Shown here one piece after another: positions 24,523-32,339 of a stretch of DNA of 32,339 bases. The translations under genes were made by a program, and so were the position numbers. The notes under the pieces were generated by a model. The model saw only the letters and a program-made list of their open reading frames with translations. It searched no databases and was not told the origin of the DNA. Each line of letters starts with the position of its first letter. Position 1 is the stretch's first letter. Source of the DNA: Prochloraceae cyanobacterium (GTDB taxonomy: Bacteria > Cyanobacteriota > Cyanobacteriia > Cyanobacteriales > JASJDA01). Where the stretch lies: contig JASJCW010000039.1 in NCBI GenBank assembly GCA_030065265.1, forward strand, positions 1 to 32,339, given 5' to 3'.

Positions 24523-27500
24523 ATGACTCAGACTTCCCCTAAGCCTGATTTCCCAAACTCAAGCCCAGATAAAGAATTACAAAACGACCTTTCTCAGCCA
24601 AATAAATCTTTATTAGAAGAATATCAAGACCAACAAAACAAGCTCTCAAATCAGATTCAAGGAGAAATAGAAGACGATCCCCAAAAGCCTTCAAACAATA
24701 TTTTAGAGCGGAAAATAAAGCTAAGAGCAATTGCAATCGGATTGATTCCGATGTTCTTGATAGCTGGGATATCAACTTTCTTCGCTCAAAAAAGAAATCA
24801 GACAATTCGTGAAGAAATAGTCGAACATCAAGAAGATGTAGGAGAGCGGCTTGCTATAGAAGTTAACCTATTCATCAGCGATTTAATCTCGGAATTAGAG
24901 ATTTTAGCAAGTTCGCCATCGTTGCGAGAACCAACTTTAGAATCGACTGATTTCGTACAAAACTGGTTTAATAATGCACTCGAAGTCCATCCAGAACAAT
25001 ATTCTAGCTTGGCTCTTTTAGATCTAGAAGGTAACAAAATAGTTGAAGCAGGAGTGACAACTGCAGCAAACTATCAACAATCTGAGATCGCAGATATTGC
25101 GAGGCGAAATTACACTAAATTAATTCCTAATATTAATCCCGAACTATCTTTTAGAAATCAAATAACCTTTACCATCTTAGCTCCAGTCAAACAAAGAGGA
25201 ACGAACCAGACAATTCGAGTATTGGCTGCAGAAATTACCAGTAAAAAAGTTAATAAAATTTTTAATATCGCCGGAGTAGAACGAAAAGAATACTACATCG
25301 TCGATCGAGAAGAAAAAATAATCTTAGCGACTTCAAAACAACAACTGCAAAGATCGATTCGGGAAGTAGTTAATGTTTATCCACAACTAGAAGAACAAGC
25401 CCCGATTATTAATACCAAAATTCAACAAAATGGTGAAATAATTACCTACGCACCAATCCAAAATCCAGAAGAAATTCCCGACCTCAATTGGTCTTTATTA
25501 TCGAGCAGCCAACAGCAAGATTTATTAAACGCCAGAACGACAGAAGTAATAACTATTTGGAGTGTTTGGGGTATTTTAGCCGTAATCGTCCTTATTTTAG
25601 GAGACAAACTCAGTAAAGACAGCACTCGCTCCCTAGGCATTGTCTCCAGCGCGATCGGCAAGATTACCCGAGGACAATTACAGTTGAGAGTTCCTTACAT
25701 AGAAGACCTCGACAGTTATAACCTCTCAGAAAATGTTAATAAAATAGCTGCTAAGCTCGAAACCTTAACCGAAGATCGTCAAATAGTTTCCCAACAATCT
25801 CGCCTGCTTGGAGACCTCGGCAATACGGCAATAACTAGTAAAACACAAGAGCAACAATTAGTAAATCGAGTCCTTGAAAAAGCCAGAAAAATTCTCAGCT
25901 TGGAGCGAATAGTTATTTACCGCTTTGAAGCAGGTAAAAGCGGTTACATCATCTACGAATCAGTAGAATCAGGCTGGCCAGTAGCACTTAACTATCAAAT
26001 TCAAGATCCTTGCATCCCATCAAACTTGCTTCAAGAATACCTTCAAGGCCGAGTCGTAGCTAATTCAGACATTAAAAAAGCCAACTTAGATCCCGAACAT
26101 CTCCAATTAATGGAGAACCTACAAATTCAAGCTAATTTGATCGTGCCGATCCTCACCGGAGGAAAGCTCTACGGACTGTTAATCGCTCACCACTGTGCCA
26201 GTACCCACTCTTGGCAAGAAAGAGAAAGCAATTTCATGAAACAATTAGCCGGCAATTTAGGCGCGCTTTTAGAGAGAGTTTCCTTCCTCGAAGAAAGAGA
26301 GGAAGAAGCCACACGCTCCGAAAAACTCAAAGAAATCACCCTCAAAATTGCCGGCTCTTTCAATCCAGAAATCGTCTTTGACACCTCAGTAGAAAATATT
26401 CGCGCCACCCTAGAAACAGATCGGGTCGCAGTCTACACCTTCGACGAAAACTGGAAAGGTACTATTATTGCCGAATCAGTTCGAGACAATTTACCAAGAG
26501 CTTTAGGCGCGGAAATAGAAGATCCTTGCTTTGCTGACAACTACGTTGATAAATACAAACAAGGAAGAGTACAAGCAACCCCAGACATCTATCAAGCCGG
26601 TTTGACAGCCTGTCACCTCCAGCAACTCGAACCATTTTCCGTTAGGGCCAACTTAGTCGCACCTATTGTAGTAGACGGTGAATTATTAGGACTATTAATC
26701 GCTCACGAATGTCTCAACATTCGTCATTGGGAAAAAGCAGAAATTGACTTCTTCTCTCAATTAGCAACCCAAATCGGACTGGCATTAGAAAGAATTAACC
26801 TCCTCGAACAACAAAAAAGCGGCAAAGAACAAATTGAAAAACGAGCTTTAGAGCTGTTAATGGAAGTAGATCCAGTTAGTAAGGGAGATCTTACCGTTAG
26901 CGCGAGAGTTACAGAAGATGAAATTGGAACCGTAGCTGATTTTTACAATGCCACAATTGAAAACTTGCGTAAGATCGTTACTCAGGTTAAGATAGCATCC
27001 GCCCAAGTCGCAGCAACAACTAACCAAAATCAAAATTCAGTACAAGCACTTTCGACAGGAGCAGTCAGACAGAGGTTAGAAATTCAAGCCGCTCTCGAAC
27101 AGATTCAAATGATGAGTTCTTCATCTAGAGCCGTTGCTAATAACGCTAAACTAGCCGAAGAAAGGGTCAAACAAGCCGCTCAAACAGTAGAAGCAGGAGA
27201 GCAAGCGATGAATCGTACCGTTGAAGGCTTTGCCGCAATCAGGGATACGGTTGCAGAAACAAGAAAAAAAGTCAAGCAACTTGGAGAATCATCACAAAAA
27301 ATTTCCAAAGTAGTTAATTTGATCGGTAGTTTTGCCGAACAAACAAACTTGCTCGCACTCAACGCCTCGATCGAAGCAGCCCATGCAGGTGAAGAAGGCC
27401 GAGGATTTGCCGTAGTAGCAGATGAAGTCCGCACCCTAGCCAACCGCTCCGCAGAAGCAACCGCAGAAATTGAATCTCTAATCGCCGAAATTCAAGCAGA

Positions 27501-27819
27501 AACCAACGAAGTAGTTGCGGCAATGGAAACAGGAACATCTCAAGTAGTAAGCGGAACTAAATTAGTCGACGAAACCCGCACCTCTCTCGAAGAAATTGCC
27601 TCCGCTAGCTTGCAAATTAATCAATTAGTTAAAGAAATTACTCTCGCAGCAGTAGATCAAGCTCAAACTTCCGAAGCAGTCAGCCAAAGAATTGCCGAAG
27701 TCGCCGCTATTTCTAACGAAACTTCAACCGAAGCAACTCAAGTATCGGAATCCTTTAAGGAGTTACTAGCAGTAGCTCGATCGCTTCAAGCAAGCGTGGA
27801 TCAGTTTAAAGTTAATTAA
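24523..27819 (+). CDS. pixJ: PixJ: phototaxis receptor with DXCF-type cyanobacteriochrome GAF
   Basis: Order in 1098 residues: cytoplasmic tail; TM1 (~67-88); periplasmic sensor region (~90-340); TM2 (~344-362); HAMP-like segment (~365-418); GAF1 (~430-590); GAF2 (~605-765); second HAMP-like segment (~775-825); methyl-accepting signalling domain with hairpin tip [28 protein letters not shown] (941-968, split here as one conserved block). GAF2 has DPCF (667-670, Cys669) and CH at Cys697-His698, the two cysteines of DXCF cyanobacteriochromes that bind a phycoviolobilin-type chromophore and sense blue/green light. GAF1 keeps DPCI (Cys497) but has Glu525 where the anchoring Cys should be, so it should not bind bilin. 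It lies 116 bases after pixI and 18 before its paralogue. Confidence 0.93.
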   Translation: MTQTSPKPDFPNSSPDKELQNDLSQPNKSLLEEYQDQQNKLSNQIQGEIEDDPQKPSNNILERKIKLRAIAIGLIPMFLIAGISTFFAQKRNQTIREEIVEHQEDVGERLAIEVNLFISDLISELEILASSPSLREPTLESTDFVQNWFNNALEVHPEQYSSLALLDLEGNKIVEAGVTTAANYQQSEIADIARRNYTKLIPNINPELSFRNQITFTILAPVKQRGTNQTIRVLAAEITSKKVNKIFNIAGVERKEYYIVDREEKIILATSKQQLQRSIREVVNVYPQLEEQAPIINTKIQQNGEIITYAPIQNPEEIPDLNWSLLSSSQQQDLLNARTTEVITIWSVWGILAVIVLILGDKLSKDSTRSLGIVSSAIGKITRGQLQLRVPYIEDLDSYNLSENVNKIAAKLETLTEDRQIVSQQSRLLGDLGNTAITSKTQEQQLVNRVLEKARKILSLERIVIYRFEAGKSGYIIYESVESGWPVALNYQIQDPCIPSNLLQEYLQGRVVANSDIKKANLDPEHLQLMENLQIQANLIVPILTGGKLYGLLIAHHCASTHSWQERESNFMKQLAGNLGALLERVSFLEEREEEATRSEKLKEITLKIAGSFNPEIVFDTSVENIRATLETDRVAVYTFDENWKGTIIAESVRDNLPRALGAEIEDPCFADNYVDKYKQGRVQATPDIYQAGLTACHLQQLEPFSVRANLVAPIVVDGELLGLLIAHECLNIRHWEKAEIDFFSQLATQIGLALERINLLEQQKSGKEQIEKRALELLMEVDPVSKGDLTVSARVTEDEIGTVADFYNATIENLRKIVTQVKIASAQVAATTNQNQNSVQALSTGAVRQRLEIQAALEQIQMMSSSSRAVANNAKLAEERVKQAAQTVEAGEQAMNRTVEGFAAIRDTVAETRKKVKQLGESSQKISKVVNLIGSFAEQTNLLALNASIEAAHAGEEGRGFAVVADEVRTLANRSAEATAEIESLIAEIQAETNEVVAAMETGTSQVVSGTKLVDETRTSLEEIASASLQINQLVKEITLAAVDQAQTSEAVSQRIAEVAAISNETSTEATQVSESFKELLAVARSLQASVDQFKVN

Positions 27820-27837
27820 AATTGAAAGGTTTGAGTA

Positions 27838-30800
27838 ATGACTAAAATACCCGATCGCCCAAAACTTGATACCGATATTTTTAATAATCAAGATATTTTA
27901 ATTGGAGATCTAGAACCATTTGAAGATCTAGAACCAGTCGAGCCACCACCAAAACAGAAACCAAAAAATCAGCAAAAATCAAGATCGGTTATTTCAATTC
28001 GCACCAAATTACTGCGCTTTTTAATGCCGACTCTCTTATTTTCTCTGTTTGCGATTGGGGCGATCGCTTACTCAATAATTAAAACAAATACTGAAAAACA
28101 ACTTAAAACAAGATCGAAACAGCAATCTTTATTAGCCAGCAATGCAACTAGCGATTTCTTAGAAGAAAATTTAAAATATCCCGAATTATTAGCTCGAAAT
28201 TCGGCGATCGTGGCCGCACTAGATGACAGCCAAAGCCCCGAAGCAATATCGCAACAAAATATTAATACTTATTTACGAAGCATCGCAGAATTAGGCGGCG
28301 CAGCAGAGATTTCACTAGCTAGCGTTAAAGGAATTTATCAAGCAACTACTCTGCCAACCAACCAAATTATTCAACAAAATGCCAACTGGTGGACAAGAGT
28401 TGAAAAAGATAGTATCTCGATCGCCTATTCAGAAATAAGAGAATCAATAGACTTAATAGTAAGAGTACAAGAACCAGCAAATAAAAATTTTATTGGTGCA
28501 ATAAAATACACGATTCCGACCAGAAAATTAACCGAAATAAGCGACTATTTAATCCAAAACGGCAGCGAATTATCTGCAACACAACAAGTTAAAATTGTAG
28601 ATATGTCGGGAAATGCGATCGCAACAGTTAACAGTTTAGGAGCTAACAACGATAGAGCCAGAATCGTTCAAGAAGAAGTTAACCAAATAGGCAAAGATTT
28701 AATTAAACTATTAAATAATTTATCTCAACAACCAACAGAAAGGGGCAGAGATGAAAGAATACTCGCTCGACAAAAAGAATTAAGCAATCAATATACAGTC
28801 GATAATTTAGAAATCCAACATCATAATTTTGATACCAAGGAAAATAGATCTCAACTAGTTCTCAACGCTTCATTTAAAAAAGGCAACACAACCTACTACA
28901 TCTCAACAATACCCAGCGAAATTAGCTGGCTGGCCGTATCCTCGATCGCAGACTCCGATCTCAGAGCCGCAACCAAAGAAGCCACATTAAAACTATTGGC
29001 AGCGATCGCTCTTTTGGCAACAGCAGCAGCCTTAATCACCTGGTGGTCGATTCGCAAAATATCCTTGCCGATCGAGGAAATAGCAAAAACAGCCGAACAA
29101 ATGAACCTGGGAAATCTCAATTTAAAAGCAGATCCCGAAGGAGAGATTAGCGAAACAAAAGTCTTAGCCCAAAGCTTAAATAACCTAGTAGCAGAGCTGC
29201 AGAGCTTGCTAAACCTACAAACATCAGAAACAAAACAATCAAGACTAATCGCAGAGATCAGCAGTTGTCCCAGTCTTAACAAAGTAGAAGCGCGCTCGAC
29301 CATCGAACGAGCAATTAAAACCGCCAGGGAAATATTAACAGTAGAACGAATGTTAATCTATCGTTTCAGAGAAGACGAAAGCGGTTACATCGCTAACGAA
29401 GCATTACTGCAACCCTATCCGAGCAGCTTAAAAGACGACAGCTTAAAAGATTTTTCCCTCCCCAAGAGAATAATAGAAGAATACTCCCAAGGAAAAGTAG
29501 TCGCAATTGAAGATATTACTTCAGCAAAACTCGACTCCCAAGAATCAAAAAGGCTGCAAAAATTGCAAGTTAAATCTTCCCTGAGCGTACCAATTTTAAC
29601 TAGAGGAAAATTATACGGATTAGCGATCGCCCATCATTGCGAATTCAATCATAAGTGGCAAGAAAAAGAAATTATCTTCGCCCAACAATTAACAGCTCAA
29701 TTAGGATTGCTCCTAGAAAGAGTAGAATTCCTAGAAGAAAGAAGATCCGAAACCTCGCGATCGGAACACCTCAAAAATATTACCGTCAAAATTTCCGCCG
29801 CGATCGAAGCAGAAGATATCTTAGAAACCGCAGTTAAAGAAAGCCGAGAAGTTCTTCAAGCAGATCGGGCCATTATGTACAGTTTCAACGGCGATCGCCA
29901 AGGTACGGTAATCGCCGAATCAGTCACAGAAGAATGGCCCCAAGCTCTAGGGGATGAAATTACCGATCCAGGATTTATCAATCACTTCCTCGATAGCTAT
30001 CAACAAGCAGGAGTTAAAGCAATCCCAGATATTTACGAAGCCGATTTAGATCGCTTTCATATCCAACAAGTCGAAAAATACGGCGTAAAAGCCAAATTAA
30101 TCGCACCAGTTTTAATGGGTGGAGAATTGAGAGGATTGTTAATCGCCCATCAATGTTCCGGGCCTCGCAACTGGGACAATTCAGAAATCGACTTTCTCAA
30201 TCAAGTCGCAACTCAAGTAGGGCTGGCTCTGGAGCGGGCCAACCTACTCGAACAACAAAGAGATGCCAGAGAATACCTTCAAGAGCGAGCTTTAGAACTA
30301 CTGCGGGAAGTAGACCCCCTCAGCAAAGGAGATTTGACGATTCGCGCCAGAGTTACAGAAGACGAAATCGGCACGGTGGCTTATTCTTACAATTCCACCA
30401 TCGAAAGTTTGCAAAGAATTGTCAATCAAGTTAAAGCTGCCTCCGGCCGAGTAACCTCAACTACCGAGCGCAATCAAATCTCAGTAGAAGCACTTTCAGA
30501 TGGAGCTATTTCCCAAAGACAGCAAATAGAAGCCGCCCTCCAAGAAATACAAGCAATGAACAGCTCGATCCACGCAGTAGCAGTAAACGCCGAACGAGCA
30601 GAATCAAAAGTAAAACAAGCATCTCAAACAGTCGAAGAAGGCGAACAAGCCATGAATCGCACCGTTGCCGGAATTGTCTCTATTCAAGAAACAGTTTCAG
30701 CAACAGCAGAAAAAGTTAAACAATTAGGAGAATCTTCCCAAAAGATTTCTCAAGTAGTAAACCTAATTAGTACCTTTGCAGCCCAGACTAACTTATTGGC

Positions 30801-31263
30801 ATTGAAAACCTCTCTAGAAGCAGCTAGAGCTGGAGAAGAAGGACGAGGCTTTGCCGTTATTGCCGATGAAATTCGCTCTTTAGCCGCTCAGTCAGCACAA
30901 AAATCCGATGAAATTGAAAAAATGGTCGCCAAAATTCAGGCAGAAACCAATGAAGTGGTAGAAGCAATGAAAGCAGGTACTTCTCAAGTAGTAACCGGAA
31001 CAAAATTAGTAGACGAAACCCGTTCGTCTCTTGAAAAAATATCTCTTGTCAGCAATCAAATTAATAATTTAGTCGAAGATATTGCTAAAGTAGCAGTCAA
31101 ACAGGCTCAAACTTCCCAAGCTGTTACCGAGCGAATCGCAGAAGTAGCAAAAATTTCCAATCAAACTTCAACCGAAGCCGAACAAGTATCAGAATCTTTC
31201 CAAGAGTTGCTTTCAGTAGCTCAGTCATTGCAAGATAGTATCGGCCAATTCAAAGTAGCATAA
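27838..31263 (+). CDS. PixJ paralogue: GAF-containing chemoreceptor without bilin cysteines
   Basis: This 1141-residue receptor has the same plan as pixJ: TM1 (~60-81), a large periplasmic sensor region (~82-380), TM2 (~385-404), HAMP, GAF1 (~475-630), GAF2 (~640-800), HAMP and an MCP signalling domain. In GAF2 the DXCF cysteine is Gly712 (DPGF) and the anchoring cysteine is Phe740 (DRFHIQQ). GAF1 has neither. It should therefore not bind a bilin. The signalling tip reads LALKTSLEAARAG, with Lys990 where pixJ and most MCPs have Asn. It is likely a duplicate that senses through its periplasmic domain or modulates pixJ arrays. It follows pixJ by 18 bases with an AAAGG ribosome site. Confidence 0.9.
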   Translation: MTKIPDRPKLDTDIFNNQDILIGDLEPFEDLEPVEPPPKQKPKNQQKSRSVISIRTKLLRFLMPTLLFSLFAIGAIAYSIIKTNTEKQLKTRSKQQSLLASNATSDFLEENLKYPELLARNSAIVAALDDSQSPEAISQQNINTYLRSIAELGGAAEISLASVKGIYQATTLPTNQIIQQNANWWTRVEKDSISIAYSEIRESIDLIVRVQEPANKNFIGAIKYTIPTRKLTEISDYLIQNGSELSATQQVKIVDMSGNAIATVNSLGANNDRARIVQEEVNQIGKDLIKLLNNLSQQPTERGRDERILARQKELSNQYTVDNLEIQHHNFDTKENRSQLVLNASFKKGNTTYYISTIPSEISWLAVSSIADSDLRAATKEATLKLLAAIALLATAAALITWWSIRKISLPIEEIAKTAEQMNLGNLNLKADPEGEISETKVLAQSLNNLVAELQSLLNLQTSETKQSRLIAEISSCPSLNKVEARSTIERAIKTAREILTVERMLIYRFREDESGYIANEALLQPYPSSLKDDSLKDFSLPKRIIEEYSQGKVVAIEDITSAKLDSQESKRLQKLQVKSSLSVPILTRGKLYGLAIAHHCEFNHKWQEKEIIFAQQLTAQLGLLLERVEFLEERRSETSRSEHLKNITVKISAAIEAEDILETAVKESREVLQADRAIMYSFNGDRQGTVIAESVTEEWPQALGDEITDPGFINHFLDSYQQAGVKAIPDIYEADLDRFHIQQVEKYGVKAKLIAPVLMGGELRGLLIAHQCSGPRNWDNSEIDFLNQVATQVGLALERANLLEQQRDAREYLQERALELLREVDPLSKGDLTIRARVTEDEIGTVAYSYNSTIESLQRIVNQVKAASGRVTSTTERNQISVEALSDGAISQRQQIEAALQEIQAMNSSIHAVAVNAERAESKVKQASQTVEEGEQAMNRTVAGIVSIQETVSATAEKVKQLGESSQKISQVVNLISTFAAQTNLLALKTSLEAARAGEEGRGFAVIADEIRSLAAQSAQKSDEIEKMVAKIQAETNEVVEAMKAGTSQVVTGTKLVDETRSSLEKISLVSNQINNLVEDIAKVAVKQAQTSQAVTERIAEVAKISNQTSTEAEQVSESFQELLSVAQSLQDSIGQFKVA

Positions 31264-31311
31264 TATTAATGAAATGTATCGATTGTATTTTATTTTTAGT
31301 TTAATAAAATT

Positions 31312-32339
31312 ATGTCAATGTATTCTGAAGATCTGCGCGATCGAGCATATCAATTTTTTATAGAAGAAGCAGAAGAACTTTTACAACAGCTCGAGTCTGG
31401 TTTACTTACCCTCAAACAAGAACGATCTACCCCCAAAGTTCACAGTTTAATGCGAGCTGCTCATTCAATTAAAGGCGGTGCGGCTAGCGTAGGATTGAAT
31501 ACCATTAAAGACATATCCCACCGTTTAGAGGATATCTTTAGGGCACTATATAACGAAACCGTAGAAATAAATACCGAGCTAGAAACCGATCTTCTCCAAG
31601 CATACGATTGTTTGCGAGATCCTCTCCTCGCTCAAATAGAATTAGGAGAATTTAACGAAGTTGACGCTTTAGCAAAAGCCGAACCGGTTTTTACTCGCAT
31701 CGAAACAAAATTAGGAGCGGCTTTCGATCGCATTGATGACTATATTCCCACATCGAGCGATCTGGGGGTGGATATGGTTGCTTCGATTTTTGAAATCGAT
31801 GTCGCTCAAGGGATAGAACATTTAAAAGAGGTTCGCCTCAACCCAGAAAATTACGAACTAGTTGGGGAATTGCGCGCTCAAGCAGAAGTTTTTGGTGGTT
31901 TTGGAGAATTACTCAATCTCCCCGGATTCACTGCGATCGCAAAAGCAACTACCAACGCTCTCGACGCTCAAAGCGATCGCGCTTTGGAAATAATCGATTT
32001 AGTTTTAGAAAATTTACGCTCGGCTCGAGAACAAGTTTTAGCTGGCGATCGCGCCTCTGGTGGTTCTCCTCTACCCGCTTTATTGTCTCTTGGCGAGAAT
32101 CTTGAAGCAGAAGAGATCGGTTTAGACGAGATATTTAATGAAGAAGAAATAAACCAGGAAATTGAGGCCAAATTAGCCGAAACTGTTGCTGGCGATCGCC
32201 CACTCAACGATGCAATTAAATCCGAAGAAATCGGTTTAGACGAGATATTTAACGAAACTGTTTTACAACATCAGATATCTCTAGAAGAAACCCTAGAAAC
32301 AACAGCAAGCGAAGCAACCGAAGAAATCGGTTTAGACGA
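31312..32339 (+). CDS. pixL: PixL: CheA-like histidine kinase (3' truncated by window edge)
   Basis: The frame is open to the last base, giving 342 residues of a longer protein. It begins MSMYSEDLRDRAYQFFIEEAEELLQQLESGLL and shows an N-terminal histidine-phosphotransfer domain with the phospho-acceptor His51 in AAHSIKGGAASVGL (codon at 31462). A second, helical, Hpt-like segment without an obvious His follows (~145-255). Then comes an acidic linker with three copies of EEIGLDE(IFNE). The dimerisation, ATPase and CheW-like regulatory domains expected of CheA/PixL lie beyond the window. Its position after the receptors and CheW fits the Pix locus. The ATG is 48 bases after the preceding gene; Met3 is an alternative start. 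Confidence 0.9.
   Translation, partial: MSMYSEDLRDRAYQFFIEEAEELLQQLESGLLTLKQERSTPKVHSLMRAAHSIKGGAASVGLNTIKDISHRLEDIFRALYNETVEINTELETDLLQAYDCLRDPLLAQIELGEFNEVDALAKAEPVFTRIETKLGAAFDRIDDYIPTSSDLGVDMVASIFEIDVAQGIEHLKEVRLNPENYELVGELRAQAEVFGGFGELLNLPGFTAIAKATTNALDAQSDRALEIIDLVLENLRSAREQVLAGDRASGGSPLPALLSLGENLEAEEIGLDEIFNEEEINQEIEAKLAETVAGDRPLNDAIKSEEIGLDEIFNETVLQHQISLEETLETTASEATEEIGLD
32110..32339 (+). repeat. EEIGLDEIFNE repeats in the PixL linker
   Basis: Copies encode EEIGLDEIFNE at 32110-32142 and 32224-32256, and a third begins at 32320 and is cut by the window edge. Spacings are 38 and 32 codons. The DNA of the copies is also similar (ATCGGTTTAGACGA in all three), which points to recent duplication or selection on the peptide. 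Confidence 0.85.

Noticed and set aside
28896..29303. 135-codon minus-strand frame inside the second receptor gene
   Set aside because: Shadow of a clearly coding region; composition mirrors the antisense of the receptor.

Overview
This window reads as the chromosome of a unicellular or pseudofilamentous cyanobacterium. It carries photosystem I genes (psaI, psaL), a Psb32-type thylakoid protein, a Pix-type phototaxis operon with a bilin-binding GAF domain, a sulfiredoxin, cyanobacterial Hanks-type kinases and many copies of the HIP1 octamer GCGATCGC. The AT-rich spacers and gene content would fit a Pleurocapsa/Chroococcales-like lineage, but that placement is inference. No phage, plasmid, CRISPR, rRNA or tRNA genes are visible.

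Layout. 1-1623: 3' part of a tandem AAA+ ATPase, open at the left edge. 1624-2087: gene-free spacer with a MITE-like inverted-repeat element and the terminator of the next operon. 2088-6771 (minus): HAE1-type RND efflux permease behind its membrane-fusion lipoprotein. 7236-8686 (minus): GNAT acetyltransferase and the RNA 2'-phosphotransferase KptA, joined by a 12-bp tandem repeat that contains the kptA stop. 9055-10309: two unrecognised proteins and one possible micro-ORF. 10527-12962 (minus): pheT. 13306-15612 (plus): SpkB-like kinase (zinc ribbon, kinase, pentapeptide repeats), then aat. 15693-16661: psaI and psaL, divergent around a 387-bp shared control region. 16798-18578 (plus): Psb32/TPM protein and a membrane-anchored M23-like protein. 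18602-20058 (minus): a second Hanks kinase translationally coupled to a DUF4346-like protein. 20059-20811: large spacer with a second MITE-like element. 20812-21808 (minus): sulfiredoxin and an HTH/coiled-coil/GrpE-wing protein. 22114-32339 (plus): six-gene phototaxis operon pixG-pixH-pixI-pixJ-(second receptor)-pixL, with pixL open at the right edge.

How the genes work together. The right third is one signalling pathway. Light is sensed by GAF2 of the first receptor, which has both cysteines of a DXCF-type cyanobacteriochrome. The signal passes through CheW-like PixI to CheA-like PixL (Hpt His51), and then to the response regulators PixH and PatA-like PixG that act on type IV pili. The second receptor is a paralogue that has lost both chromophore cysteines. 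Sulfiredoxin and the GrpE-wing protein suggest an oxidative or protein-quality stress pair. The most unusual items are the probable third AAA+ module at the left edge, the HTH-GrpE-wing fusion beside sulfiredoxin, the EEIGLDEIFNE repeats in PixL, the divergent psaI/psaL arrangement, the repeat-borne kptA stop codon and the two related MITE-like elements.
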